Positions 1 through 11,622 of a stretch of DNA of 64,000 bases are shown here, piece by piece. Numbering within the stretch: position 1 is the stretch's first letter; every line of letters begins with the position of its first letter. The notes beneath the pieces are model-generated. The model had not been told where the DNA came from. It saw only the letters and a list, made by a program, of their open reading frames with translations, and ran no database searches. The DNA comes from Cadophora sp. MPI-SDFR-AT-0126 (Eukaryota; Ascomycota; Leotiomycetes; Helotiales; Ploettnerulaceae): the NCBI GenBank assembly GCA_020747065.1, contig JAGMVK010000002.1, positions 3,596,001 to 3,660,000 of the forward strand, written 5' to 3'. The position numbers and the translations under genes are program-made.

Positions 1-908
1 AAGCCTTGAGAGCGGAAATCGTCTAGTATTTAAGGAAGGATTTGTTCGGTATAGACCTTCGAAGTCATTTTCCCTCCCGGTTTCCCTGTATCGTACGGAA
101 TCATCTTTCGATAATTGTAGCCTACGAGTACGAAGACGTTAAAGAGCTTCAAGTATGCGTCTTCTCGTGCCTTTGCCTTCACGTCTTTTGAAGAAATCTT
201 CTTGCGGTATACGTTGTGCGGCGCATATCGATGTTCCTTTCCCTTTTTTCTCTTGATTCGATTCGTAGTTTGTGTGCTAATTCCGACGTCGCAATGAACT
301 GTATTGAACTAGTCCTTCGATCGAGGCTTATCTTCTTGTTGTTCGATTCTCCAATCTTCACGAGCTTGAGTCTGCTCCTTCGTAAGCTCTCTCTCTTCTT
401 CTGCGACCGCGTTTATCAAATCTTCGTCTTCAGTATATCGTCTGCGAATCGAAAGCTCGGAGATCTGTCGTTTTCCCGGAGGAAATTGATGTGCTGTTTG
501 AGGCAATTGAACTCCTGCACGAAGAGCTACGTCACCCCATGGAAGACCTTTCTCTCGCATCGAGGTCGAAGAATCGTCGAGGAAAGTTGCAATTGCAGCT
601 GTATCGTCGCGAGAGATTCCGCTCGTATGCCCTCGCGGATCAGGGCCAGAATCAGGAATATTGTGAAGCCTTCGTACTTCGTGGGAAGCTAATACTCGAG
701 ATTGGCTTCATGTAGTAATTCCGGTAATTATATTCTTGATTTCGCACGAGATTGGATTGCCGGTAAGTTGCTCTGCGAGTTTCAAAGAAATAAGACCTGC
801 TCGTGCCGGTGTTTCGATATGCCCTTCGCCAGTATATTTTAGATCGCGAGGAGGAGTATATGGCCGCGCGCGCGACTTGCGCTTTGTACGAGAACGTGAA
901 GAAGCCAT
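1..908 (-). pseudogene. Broken Tc1/mariner (DDE_3-type) transposase, cut by window start
   Basis: Reading the minus strand from about 908 gives consecutive blocks that fit the fungal Tc1-like transposase layout: a basic N-terminus (MASSRSRTKRKSRARPYTPP), a region containing GLISLKLAEQLTG, a segment around GLPWGDVALRAG (309-560), then from about 330 to 1 a stretch with KDVKAKAREDAYLKLFNVFV and KMTSKVYTEQILP that resembles the catalytic half. The blocks lie in different frames and are separated by stops, for example a TAG after EDKPRSKD near 309 and a TAA just after EQILP near 30. It is therefore a decayed copy and cannot encode a full transposase. The 3' half lies outside the window. Family assignment rests on remembered patterns of DDE_3 elements, not on a search. 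Confidence 0.65.
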
Positions 909-1177
909 GGCAAGTTACAAAAGGTAAGAGAGTACAGAATTAGAAGGTTTTGTTGATATATAAACAGAGGTAATTCGGTGGGGCGCGCACGTACCTCAAT
1001 CGGCCATTTCCAACTTCAGTCGATAGTCTGCGTAGTACCCCCAAAAAATTCATTGCTCTAATCAGACGACTTGAGTGCCTTCCGCTTCTACGATTACTAA
1101 TTAAGCTGGACACCACCTTCCTCGCCCAAGAGCAGCCCACCTTAGGTTCTCAAAAACATGATCCTCGCGGTTGCACG

Positions 1178-1330
1178 AAAGGGGGTTGACAGTGGGTCTC
1201 GTACACCCATGTATTCTGCCTTAACATTTGAGGACATTTGTGGAGAAATTTCTAAAATTTCGGACTGTTGATTGGAAGAATAACCTTGCTGCCTTACATG
1301 GGCGTACGAGATCCACTGTCAACCCCCTTT
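1178..1330. repeat. 36-bp inverted repeat, MITE-like or hairpin
   Basis: The arm at 1178-1213 (starts AAAGGGGGTTGACAGTGG, ends ACACCCATGTA) is the reverse complement of 1295-1330 with two mismatches. Both mismatches are C/T transitions. The loop is about 81 bp. It lies just upstream of the transcription factor gene and could be a small non-autonomous element or a structured 5' flank. Confidence 0.7.
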
Positions 1331-1473
1331 TACATAAAATAATGTAATAAATGTCACTACTCGTCGAGTTGCCGACTTGCCGATAGTTACCGCCCCGCCT
1401 TGAACTCGAAACTTCCCCGCAACATTTGATTTGGACCTTCCCTCGCACCAGCTCCTCACCGATTCCCATCATA

Positions 1474-4445
1474 ATGTCTAATTCGCCTCTGTCTCAGCGC
1501 AGTCGCAGTAACTTCCAAAACAGTAACGGCACTGCTATCAAGCCCTCTCGGACATGTCGATTTTGCTTGAAGACTTTCTCCAAAGCGGAGCATCTGTCTC
1601 GACACGAACGCAGCCATACCAAGGAACGCCCTTACCAATGCAGCGACTGCGGGAAGAGCTACACTAGACAGTAGGTATTTTGATCGATTAATATTGACAA
1701 AGAAATCCTCCTTTGTTTCTACATGGCCGCTCGGGTTTCCTGTCCAGACAATTTGTCCCGCTTGAGCCGTAGTTTCCCCAGAGTCTCCGATCGTCACCAA
1801 GGGTGGACCTGGAAGCTGATAATCTATAGCGACACTCTTCTTCGCCATCGAAAGTCGCACGAAATCATTGCGTCAGAACCAGAGACGACAAGCGATAATC
1901 ACGAGCCAGCAAGCCCGAGCATAGCTGATCATGCTGCTGCTACTTTGCTAGAGCTGCAGGCTATGACAGACCGCCCAATCGATGGGCAGGATGAACCCAT
2001 TTCATCACATGTATATCATGGCAATTCCGGCGAACGTAGTGAGGAATCTCAGATGAATCAGTGTCTTCACAATGAAGAGAGACACCCTACAGGCAATAGT
2101 ACTGGCGCTGGCGTGGATTTATTACCCCTAGGGCTTCTCGATCCAGTCCAAGAACAATATTCGAACAATGGCCAGTCCAACATCTTCCCTTGTTTACCTC
2201 ACATGGAACTTTGGAACTTGCAAAATGAGTCTTTTCCTTCTTGGCACATTGGCGATGATTTCGATATTGAAGCCTTCAACGCGTCTCTTCTCTCGCCAAT
2301 AGCTGCTGATCATTCAGTATGGTATGGTCAAACATCTACAAGCCAGGCAAACGAGTTACTTACACCTCAAATCGGAACTCGGAATTGGGCCGCACATTCT
2401 ATAAATGATATTCAAGGCTTATGGGTCTCCAAAGCGGACTCTTATTCTTGGAAAGACGCCAACAATGCCTCATACTCGGTGGCACCAACACGGCCAATAA
2501 CGCCTAGTACAGTGTCGCCATCCGGAAACACAGTAGATGAAAGGTATCGGAGTGAACTTTCACAGAGATTATGCCCCCGTTGGAAAGAAGATCCTCTGCC
2601 GCCAACGGAATTCTTGGTTTGTCCCTTGTATTTATTGTGAAATCATGGCTAATTTTGTGAGAATCTTGCACTTCAACTATTCTTCACCAAGTTTAATCCA
2701 ATTTTTCCGATTCTGCATGGACCAACGTTTCGTCCGAGTAACGAGAACTCGCTTCTGCTTCTTTCTATCTGTTCGATTGGAAGTCTCTTTATGGGTTCAA
2801 GCGCTGCTACAGTTCAAGGATCGAAGATATTCGAAAGACTTAATAAAGTTATCTTGGCATCGGTAAGTCCACAATGCGGTATAAATTCAGCGTTTTGAAT
2901 GAATGTCTGCTAATAGAAACCCGCAAGTATGTACATTCTCTGAGTACTGCTATGTATCAGTAACAGTCTCGTAGCCTCTTACTCCCTAGTGACCCCCAGA
3001 ATCTTTAAGGCTGCAATTCCCTTTGATTATCGATCAAGAAATGGCTAACTCTTGATCTCTTAGATGGGATAATATCATCACGAGAAAAGCTTCGGAGAGG
3101 ATATCCTTGGTTCAGGCCTCAATCCTTGGTCAAACATTTGCTTACCTCTCTGGGGTCAGCACCCTTTCAAGCCCCACGAAATTCGACAGAGGCTGATCAC
3201 TAAAGTAGAATCCCAAGTACATGGCAACCGTGGAAGCCTTCCACGGTACTGTCATTACTGTAAGGATGATGAGCTGTTTTGGAAATACGGTTTTGCTAAT
3301 TGCGGGCAGTTTGCGCGACGCTGTGGCATGTTCAATGGCATTCAATGTAGTATACAACTAGGAGCGGAGTCACCACAAGAGATAGAGGACGCTTGGAATG
3401 CATGGGCACGATCGGAAGAAGTGACCCGGTATTATACCCAAAGGTCGGATTTCCTACAAACTAATTATGTCACAGAACCGCGCTTGGACTCTACGTACAC
3501 GATGCTCAGCTGGCTACTACGTTCCATCACGACCCAGTCTTCCGACACAACGCAATCCAGGTTTGTGTTGCCGCTAATAACGATCTTTTTTCTGCCCCTA
3601 ATGCTGCGCAATGGGCAAATCTGTTGCGCTCATCTATGCCTGAACAAACCAAGTTGAGTTCGCATATACACCTGAACCAAGACGAACATAGCTGCTCGAT
3701 GCCGCTCTTGAAGGAGTTAGCATGTAAAAACAGCCAATTTTCTTGCTACGTACTTCTCCAAGGGATCGGAGCTGCGGTGCAAGAGAGCAGTGGAGCTGGT
3801 CAAATGACACAGGCAGACGCCAAGAGATATCAAGATGCTTTGATGTGCTGGTATCATGCGTACGGAAAAGCCAAGTCAGCTCAAGAACCTGATCCATTGT
3901 GCCAGATGATTCTCTGGCACGAGATTTTTATGTCTATCCTCGTTGATTTCAACGAGCTTGAACGAGCAGTGGGCCGTGATGGTGCTAGCGAATGTGCAGC
4001 TTCTCTCAAGTATGCGGGGCAATGGTCCTCAAGTGTCGAAGCGAAGAGGTGCGTGGTACATGCATTGTTAATTTACCGCCAAGTTGGAGGGTTGCGTATC
4101 GATTCGGAGCCCGCGATCCATGTGCCTAGATCAGTGTTCCTGGCGGCTATTGCCTGGTATTGCTATATTCAATTCGACCAAGCCGGCTCTGGGTTGCCGC
4201 AAACATTTGGAGAATCCCTCGACATCACAGAAAGTATAGTCTTCGGTGCAAACCCTCTCCAGCTTTTATTTGAGGCGAGCGGATTTAAGATAGAGAAGCC
4301 TAAACTCACTGAGATTAGCCCGCTCCGTGGCCTTACGGATATGCTACATCGGATAGGACATTGGGGGATTTCAAGGAGATTTGCACGTATACTTGGGTTA
4401 CTAGTATACGGGGACCCGGGAAGTCAACTGATGGATACGATTTGA
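1474..4445 (+). CDS. C2H2 zinc-finger / fungal_trans domain transcription factor
   Basis: Probable nuclear regulator. Exons read by frame: 1474-1670, 1830-2616, 2662-2862, about 3065-3154, 3209-3259, 3310-3428 and 3476-4445, giving roughly 800 residues. Exon 1 carries one complete C2H2 finger ([21 protein letters not shown]) and the first half of a second, which the 159-nt intron completes as [11 protein letters not shown]...RHRKSH. A linker of about 270 residues follows, then a fungal_trans (PF04082-like) region with [68 protein letters not shown] and [19 protein letters not shown]. Most junctions keep frame. The exon 3/4 junction does not close cleanly by one base, so a micro-exon or an indel is possible there. 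It sits 0.6 kb upstream of, and parallel to, the FAD monooxygenase, so it may regulate the neighbouring enzyme genes (inference). The C-terminal end is the first in-frame stop and is less certain. Confidence 0.82.
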
Positions 4446-5074
4446 CATCCAAGGTGAAGCCATTGAGAGGTTTGGATAGCTCGATCGCGGATTTAGTACA
4501 TATGTATTGCGGGAAGGTGGCCTTCCTTTGCAGTGAATTAAATGAGGTGTGTCTAGGAAGTCATTTTGTAAGGAACCTTTGGTGTACTGATTGATTGAAG
4601 CAGCAGTAGCCTGTCAGATGTATACTAGCTTCACTTCCGCAGGAGTTTTAGCCAAGCAGTCGATCCCTCCTGAAGTCCAACTGGCACAACACACTATAAA
4701 ACCTCCTACACCTTTTACACACGAGCCATTGGAGGGGAGGGATCGTAAAACTGTTCTTTTGTAGTGGTCTGGCTCGGTTCAGATCAATTGTGGGCGGCAC
4801 GACAATGTGGGACGGGCAACGTCGGAAACCCCGGGACTGTGGGACGGTGACGAGTTCCCCAATAGTCTGTGGACATCACGATTCAACATCCCCCGGTGGG
4901 ATACTGCACAAAAGAACCGATGCGGTGTTGCACGCCTCGCCTTGTAGCAGTTTCCCTCAATATCAGCACTCATTCCCTTCGTGTTGTGTTTGAATATCCT
5001 TTAGAACTTTGCAGCGGACCCCACAGCCTGAATCTATCTCGACAAAAACCTTACATCTCAATACTACAACAGAC

Positions 5075-7241
5075 ATGGAGACTACAGATGTTATTATCTG
5101 TGGCTGTGGGCCGACGGGAGCCATACTGTCAGCATATCTGGGCCAGCAGTCAGTGAGGAACATTGTTCTGGAGAAAGAGCTGGAGATTACTCAGGACCCG
5201 AGAGGAATTGCTCTAGATGAGGACGGAATTCGCGTGCTTCAAGGGGCAGGTGTATATGATAAGATATTTACAGAGATCGGGGAGAGTACTTCTACAGATT
5301 TCCAGCGGTACGAGGACGAATGTGCTAATCAAGGTTGGATATCAGAAATGGGATACTTCAATTTCGTGTCTAGGGCAAACAATCTTCATGCAACTCCATT
5401 TCTAAGGTTCAATTACAATACTGTAAGCTTCTCATTTCTGCCGAGTCCAGCTTTCCATTACTTAAAATGAGGAGTTATACTCTGATATCTGATTGTTCTC
5501 TCTTTGAAGGTTGAAGGAGGCACCAGCCACCCGGGCTTCATGTGCCATAAGCAGCCGGTTCTCGAACGTTGCCTGCGCGACGCCATTGAGCAGCATTCAA
5601 AGAGTGAGATACGTCCCGGTTCGACAGTTCAATCAATTTCCGACGATGGAGTGTACGTTCATGTGACTTACACCAACGCTCAAGCGGAACAAAAGACCTT
5701 GAGAGCACGGTTTTTTGTAGGCGCGGATGGCAAAACTGGATTTACAAGGAAACGCTACCTGGAGCCCAAGGGAATCACAATGGAGACGGACAAGAAGTAC
5801 CTCAAACCAAGCCCCCCGGCCCCCCCTGGGGGGAAATGAAGCTGATTATGTGGCAGGTTCAAGTACGAGGCAACGTGGGTGGCTTTAAACTGGAGAATCA
5901 CCCCACCAACGCCGGAATCACATCCTGACTTCCCACTTTGGAGACTTGGATACACCCCAGATCAGGTTTACGATGCCTTCTTCCCACAAGATTTCACATT
6001 CATTTGCAACCCAGACCGACCTTCTGTTTGCGGCCGGTTCGGATTGCGGAATGATTACCTCTGGAGATTTGAATTTGTGGTGAAGCCGGGTGAAGACGGA
6101 TACGAGATGGCGAAGTATGAGAATGTAAAGGAAGTGGTGTATCCGTACCTCACTCTTCGAAAGGGGCAATTCAGGTAGGAGACACCCTAAATACACTTTT
6201 ATAGACCACAAACTGAATCGTGGGTAGTTTGAGCAAAGACTTGGCGTTTCCTGAAGACTGCATCGAAGTAATCCGATCGAGACCTTTCACCTTCTCAGCA
6301 CGAAGCTGCAATAGGTGGTCTCTTGGAAGAGTGCTTCTCTGTGGCGATGCTGCGCATGTATTTCCACCATGTAAGCCTCAAGTCTATTTCGCGTTGCGCC
6401 TACTAACAAGAGTCTCCTAGTTGGTGGTCAGGGCATTGCTTCCGGGTTTCGTGACGCAGCCTCTTTGGCGTGGCGTTTGACGGTAGCATGCCGACCAAAT
6501 TTCCACGGCCACGAGAAGCTTTTCGAAGCTTGGTACATGGAAAGGAAGCAACAACTTGAGCAATCTCTTGCTGCCACAATCGTCAACGGGAACTTGTGCA
6601 ATGAGCGCAGCCTCGTGAAGATTTTCTTGCGGGACTGGTCTCTATGGAGTCTGCAGTTGATCCCCAGTTGGAGACGCTGGTTGGAGCTTGGTCAGCGGCA
6701 GGAAGGCTTGACAAAGTATGCCTGGTCCCCTGGGATGCCGTTCCTCCCAGAACTTGGCGGTGGGAAGATCTTTCCCCAAGTGTTTTGTTTACCCTGCGGC
6801 TCGGTGGCGACGAAGGCGGTCTTCACAGATGATGTGATCTTTGGGAAGGGGAAAACCGTGCTGTTTCCGTTGGTGATTTTATTGCGTGCAGAGAGCGAGA
6901 TGGAAATTGCGAGACGCGATCTTGCAGATCTGGAGAAAGAGCACCAGGGTGAGCTGCGGGTTGAGGAGGCAATCTACTTCATTGACGAGCCATCATTTAC
7001 GGCGTGTACTCAGACAAGTCAAGGGATCGCATACAGAATTTTACACACGGATCTGTCTAATCCAAGCATCTGGGGATGTCTCCCAGAACCAATAGGCTAT
7101 GACGGGTCGAGGATGAGAAGAGAGGTGGAAGGAAGATATGTCATTCTTCGGCCGGACCGTTTTATTTTTGCCATATGTAATACAAGTGTGGAGTTGGTTC
7201 ATGCTTCACGAGCACTGAGCGGGGCTCTTTCAGGACTGTAA
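5075..7241 (+). CDS. FAD-dependent aromatic-ring monooxygenase (FAD_binding_3, PHBH/MhpA-like)
   Basis: Flavoprotein hydroxylase expected to use NAD(P)H and O2 to hydroxylate a phenolic substrate. Exons 5075-5422, 5510-5796, 5857-6174, 6228-6370 and 6421-7241 join in frame to about 638 residues. The start gives a Rossmann FAD site at once: DVIICGCGPTGAILSAYLG, then VLEKE and DPRGIALDEDG. FFVGADGKTGFTRK is the mid-domain DG-type motif. The second FAD motif is LCGDAAHVFPPFGGQGIASG, assembled across the 50-nt fourth intron, followed by FRDAASLAWRL. Length matches the fungal class with a C-terminal thioredoxin-like extension. No signal peptide or membrane segment is seen, so it is probably cytosolic. 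It lies between the transcription factor and the DUF1772 gene. Substrate cannot be read from sequence. Confidence 0.9.
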
Positions 7242-7557
7242 CTAGTCTCAAGGTTTAATACTTGATTAGATAACCAGCCTCCTCGCTTTTTTGGACAGGA
7301 GAAACGAATGAGCTCCAAGGTGAAATCGGTCCTCCCACTACGAAGTTCACTACATAGAGGAAGTTGGTATGAAAGATGTCACGTGTAAGCCCGGGAAGTA
7401 GACAAATGACTTTAGCAACTAAAACCAAAGTTGACTTCTTTTTTTACGGGGTTTATTTGTAGGGGCACGCTCAAGTCTTGCCGGACTCAATCAGTCTACC
7501 TATGTTCCCCTTACGGCCACAGTAGGAAAAGTATAATATAATACAACAGCCGCAGCT
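7242..7557. other. Convergent intergenic gap
   Basis: Between the stops of the FAD monooxygenase (plus) and the DUF1772 gene (minus). No coding potential. It contains short A/T-rich stretches that could serve as 3' ends for both genes. Confidence 0.5.
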
Positions 7558-8217
7558 TTATGCCAACGTTGCTACGAGGCCTATCACGCCGCCTAAAAAT
7601 GGAAGCAAGCTTCGGCAAAAATTAAGGGTACCCCATCTGTCGATGAGCTTCGCAAAAGCGTCATCGTACGCCGGGACCGACACCGCGCCGCTCTGGCGCT
7701 TCGCCTTTGCGGACAGTTTGTTATTGGTGCCGGCCATAAGGATGAAGGTGAATGGCACGATGCCAATGGTCAGGAGCGCGGCAAGCCCATACAGCTGGGA
7801 GCAGTTCTTGGGCAGATGGACGCCTACTCGTGACGACCATGCCAGGTAGGCAAAGCTGGATGTCACACCTGCCGCCACGGGGGGGTTCAAAGCCTTGCCT
7901 GCCTCGTAAACGCTCTCCCACACTTTCGCCAGCACGACCGACGAGACTCCATCTTGGGAGTGCGCCTGTCTGATCGCCGGAACTGTGAACATGGACACCG
8001 CTGCTATGTTGCCTGTGCAGAAGGAGGTCAGTGAAGGTACAGCACAGTACGCATCACTGCTGCAGCGGCGCGGCGGCCTTGGAGGCCAAGAACGACGGCT
8101 CAAGCGGGAGAGGGATGAATAGAATGGAATAGAGAGGGGTTAATTAATATATATACCTGAGAGCCAGACTGCGCCGGAACTACCCACGACTTGAGCAATG
8201 CGAATTGCAGACCACAT
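7558..8217 (-). CDS. DUF1772 / anthrone-oxygenase-like membrane protein
   Basis: Exon 1 is 8217-8157 and exon 2 is 8012-7558, joined over a 144-nt intron to give about 171 residues. Exon 1 supplies MWSAIRIAQVVGSSGAVWLS, and the junction gives SGNIAAVSMFTVPAIRQ, the conserved first helix of the family. Further hydrophobic helices follow around AAGVTSSFAYLAW, LYGLAALLTIGIVPFTFILM and LLPFLGGVIGLVATLA, with FTFILMAGTNNKL typical of DUF1772. Fungal relatives of this size (EncC/GedH/TpcL type) oxidise anthrones to anthraquinones, and others are uncharacterised. The gene is convergent with the FAD monooxygenase and divergent from a questin-oxidase-like gene. Oxidation of an anthrone-like substrate is inference from family and context. 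Confidence 0.82.
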
Positions 8218-9011
8218 GATGACAGACAGCTGATGGCGAGCCGGATTGTTGGAATGAATGAATGAATGAATTACAGTGCGAGTTCCCGGGTTCGGAAGGA
8301 GGAAGAGCAGGACCGAGATGCTTAATGTGAGAGATTACTGCTGGCGAAGGAGTCGTACTGTACTGTATTAAGGAAGCGAAGTGAGTGGGTGAATAGTGAG
8401 AGGACAAGGTCTATTAATATCTATATCTACGCAACACACCACACCACACCATCCATCGAATGTCTCCGCTTCGCTCCGCTCGTCTCGACTCCTGTCCCAC
8501 ATTACCCCTCTTCCCTTGTAAAGATTAGACGATTGGAATTTTTGTAGTGGATATGGATATAGATATAGATACAGAATCATAGGTCCAGTCAGGAGCTTTG
8601 CACTGCAGTGCCCAGACAGACAATGGCCGGATGATGGGCTGGCTGGCTGTGTGCTGCTAACTGACTTGTTTGCTGTGCGGAGGTTGATGGGCGGCCTGCA
8701 GCTTTTGAGTCAGTCGCCTTGAGGTGGTGGGACCAGCCGGACTTGTTGCGCCACAACACCGATCAGTGACAGTGGTAGCGTCACACCACAGACACGACTC
8801 AACCAGGAAAGACGAGCTTGAAATATTGACGAGCTACATAATCCCTAATCCGCCCCGCCCCCCAACCAATCTCCCCTCCCCTAGGCCATTTCAGAACGGA
8901 CAAGACAACACCATACATACAACCAAATCATATCAATTCAATTGCCTCTGCCAAGGGGGAGGGGGAAAGAAAGAAAGAAAATTCAAGTTAAAAAGGTGTG
9001 AACCATCAACG
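8218..9011. promoter_or_regulatory. Divergent intergenic region with simple repeats
   Basis: About 0.8 kb between the DUF1772 start and the DUF4243 start, so probably a shared promoter region. It holds a (GAAT)n tract near 8251-8270, TATAGATATAGATA-type tracts near 8410-8430 and 8560-8575, and a C-rich stretch near 8850-8880 upstream of the DUF4243 start. No gene is supported here. Confidence 0.5.
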
Positions 9012-10444
9012 ATGACCACAGTCCGCCTTCCGCCCCCCTCGGGGCATACCGAACTCAAACCTTCGGCCACCTACGATGTAGCCACACTGTCCGACAAACG
9101 TGCCCAGACGCTCAATCGCCTACTCAAAGAAGGACACGACTCCGCGGCCCTCCTCCGAGAGCCAAAGCTGATCTTACATAGTCATCTTCCCCATGTAACT
9201 AACGCTGCTCCTTTACTCTCCACACTGCTTGCGCACTCGCTTACACGGTGATAGTTACTCGGGTCGGCGTACGCTCTCGGCGCCAGCTGCGATTTGTTGC
9301 AGAAATGTTATGACAACGAGGTATCGAGCCTCGTAAACATCGAGGAGGGCTTCATCCGAGGAGACAGGATCTCAAAGAAAACCTGGAGAGACTTTCTCGC
9401 ACAGAAACCGTGCGTGGCATGGCAGGATCCCCTTCCATCCTTGGGGCTTTTACTTACACCTCCTGGCAGGTACACGGTTGCGTATGTTGATTTCTTCAGC
9501 GAAGAGATCAAGGAAAAGAATGACGACTGGAAGAGCGTGTTGAATGAGTACCTCTACGCGACCGGGGAGCCGATCATCAATGGCTACACAGGAGGACGTG
9601 CGTACTGTACATCCCATGCCGCCGCTGGGCGACATTGCTAACAGCTGAGCCAGTTGGCCATCCCTTTATCCATCTCGCATACGCCTACGAGTTCCAGAGC
9701 AAAGAGGTGGCTGCGCAAGCCCTGAGTCTGGGGTGCACTGAGTACTTTGATCTCCACGGCCTAATCGACCATCCCCCACCCGACAACTCGACATATAAGA
9801 CACAGTCCTTCGCAGATGTCATCGAGCGTGTACGGAAAGACACCCGCCTCGACGGGCTTCTGACCGTACCCGGTATTACGAACTTCGGCCCCATCCTGCA
9901 GCACCACTTCCAGACGGTGGTGGAGCATTGGAACGCCTGGGAGGTGGTCGACCCCGTGCAGCAGTTCGAGCAACTGAGCGACGTGTCACTGCTGCTGGCC
10001 ATTAGCGACGGCGACGCGGACAAGTCGTTTGACTTCTACAATGTGCATCTCCTGACCATTTGCCACGCGCTGCGGGTGATCTGGCAAGAGTTCCCCGCTG
10101 AGAGGCGGGTGGCGCTTCTCAGGCAGTACGCACTGTTCGCTATCCTCATCTACATCGCGCAGCTGAGGCCCAGCTTTGGCATGGAGGGGATCGAAGCCGT
10201 CAAGACCGACGGCCGTGATTGGAATTGGGTCGTGGAGACAGCCTTGGCTCACAGATGGGTACTGGACTCGCACTTCTTCAAGGTGGTGCGCGCGCCGAAG
10301 GTCCTCGCGGAGACGTATGGGGAGAAGGATGATTTCTACTTGAAGGCAGCGATTAAGTTTCTTACTGAGTTTAGGGGATGGGAGGGGTTCGGACTGGGCG
10401 TGGAGGGTTTCCTCCCAAGTCGCGATGGATATCGTCCAGAATGA
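9012..10444 (+). CDS. Questin-oxidase-like protein (DUF4243 / PF14027)
   Basis: Exons 9012-9194, 9255-9409, 9470-9597 and 9654-10444 keep frame and give about 418 residues. The start is the ATG of MTTVRLPPPSGHTELKPSA. Family-like blocks are HSHLPHLLGSAYALGAS across the first intron, WRDFLAQKPYTVAYVDFF across the second, GYTGGLGHPFIHLAYAYE across the third, then a His-rich helical C-terminal half with FYNVHLLTICHALR, HRWVLDSHFFKVVRAP and KAAIKFLTEF. Characterised relatives (GedK and similar) carry out Baeyer-Villiger-type opening of anthraquinones such as questin; AflY is a related member. No classical cofactor motif is visible, as usual for this family. Pairing with a DUF1772 gene next door suggests a shared anthraquinone-type substrate (inference). 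Confidence 0.87.
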
Positions 10445-10649
10445 TGAGAATGCTATACGGGTAAGCTTTCATAGACATGAAGGCCAGAGGCCAAATACTA
10501 TCTACAAACTATGCCTCTATATTGCCTTATTTTGTTATTGACTTTGTAGGCCAGGCCCGTATTTATTTCAACAAACCCTTGTGATTGAGACTTTTTATTT
10601 TATATGACCGATGCATTGCATCGTTTTGCCCTCGACTTTGTAACTTTCG
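10445..10649. other. 3' flank of the DUF4243 gene
   Basis: A/T-rich downstream region, no gene seen. Confidence 0.4.
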
Positions 10650-10810
10650 TACTTCGTCTCTGCCCAAATAGACCCTGCCAAGACTTCTCGATGATTCTCT
10701 AATTGTAGGGGTTTTAGACCAATAGAACAACCGAATTCCAACAGATCATACTATGTTAAGTAAAGCCTCTTCTCGCTCTTGGCGGGGTCTATTTGGGCTG
10801 ATACGAAGTA
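10650..10810. repeat. 35-bp inverted repeat, MITE-like
   Basis: The arm 10650-10684 (contains GCCCAAATAGACCCTGCCAAG) matches the reverse complement of 10776-10810 with only a few mismatches. The loop is about 91 bp. No ORF inside. Confidence 0.65.
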
Positions 10811-10991
10811 TTTGCCAAAACTGCTATGATTGATTGAATGCATGAATCATTGTTCATGGGGTAAAACAACAAACAGGCTGGCTAAACACGGCACATCCAG
10901 AGATGCATCACCAACCCGCCATACCTTACCTTCCCACCCCATTGCATATCTTTTTTATCTCTCTCGCCAGCGCGTATCGTATCGCGGATTA

Positions 10992-11200
10992 TCCCCTTAA
11001 CTGCCACGCGGTACAACCTTTTTCCAGGCCCGAAAGGCCCTGTAGCGACACCCTAAATCAAGCGAGGAACACCAAGATTCAGCGTCTACATCACTGGAGC
11101 CTTAGCGTGTGGGTCCTGTAATGCGCTGTAACTATGGCAACCTTAGCGCCCCGCTTCAGCGCTGTACACTGAAAAAGGTTGTATCTGGCAGTTAAGGGGA
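10992..11200. mobile_element. Miniature inverted-repeat element with TA target duplication
   Basis: The left end is TCCCCTTAACTGCCA at 10992 and the right end is its reverse complement finishing at 11200. The similarity continues inward to GTACAACCTTTTTC against GAAAAAGGTTGTA. Both ends are flanked by TA (10990-10991 and 11201-11202), the duplication left by Tc1/mariner-type transposases. The element is 209 bp with no coding capacity, so it would depend on a transposase elsewhere. Confidence 0.7.
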
Positions 11201-11239
11201 TATTCGGACTGCGGATTTTACCTCCCCGTTGCAAATTGG

Positions 11240-11331
11240 CAACCACCCATCCCACTATCCCACCGTCCAACTATCCCACCGTCCCGCTGTTCCACTGTCC
11301 CGCTGTCCCGCTGTCCCTCTGTCCCACAAAG
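11240..11331. repeat. Pyrimidine-rich minisatellite
   Basis: About nine imperfect units of 8-10 bp related to TCCCACCG or GTCCCGCT in tandem. Lies between the MITE and the TAXI gene. Confidence 0.7.
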
Positions 11332-11622
11332 TTCCCTTTGGAGACTACATTTACAGAGGTACATAGGCTACCATTCTCGAAAGCAGACTAGCACTTACAG
11401 TAGGTGCATCTGGTGGCCATCACCCGCGACGGCGGCATGGTCGCATCCGTTATTAGATCTCTGTCAATTTAAGAACGAGCTTGCTGGATTTCGCGCATTT
11501 GGAAGGCCAACTCCCCATAGCATTCAGAATCCTCGCCTCGCATTGTTATTTCGAAACAAAATTGACGGTCCAGTCAGTCAGTCGGTCACGAACCCGGCTT
11601 CTCTCCCTCTCTCTCACGCAGA

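Noticed and set aside
8218..8580. ORFs opposite the DUF1772 promoter
   Set aside because: Simple-sequence derived (Tyr/Leu and Ser/His-rich), no motif.
11240..11331. Possible CRISPR-like array
   Set aside because: Units are 8-10 bp, contiguous and without spacers; a minisatellite in a eukaryotic genome.
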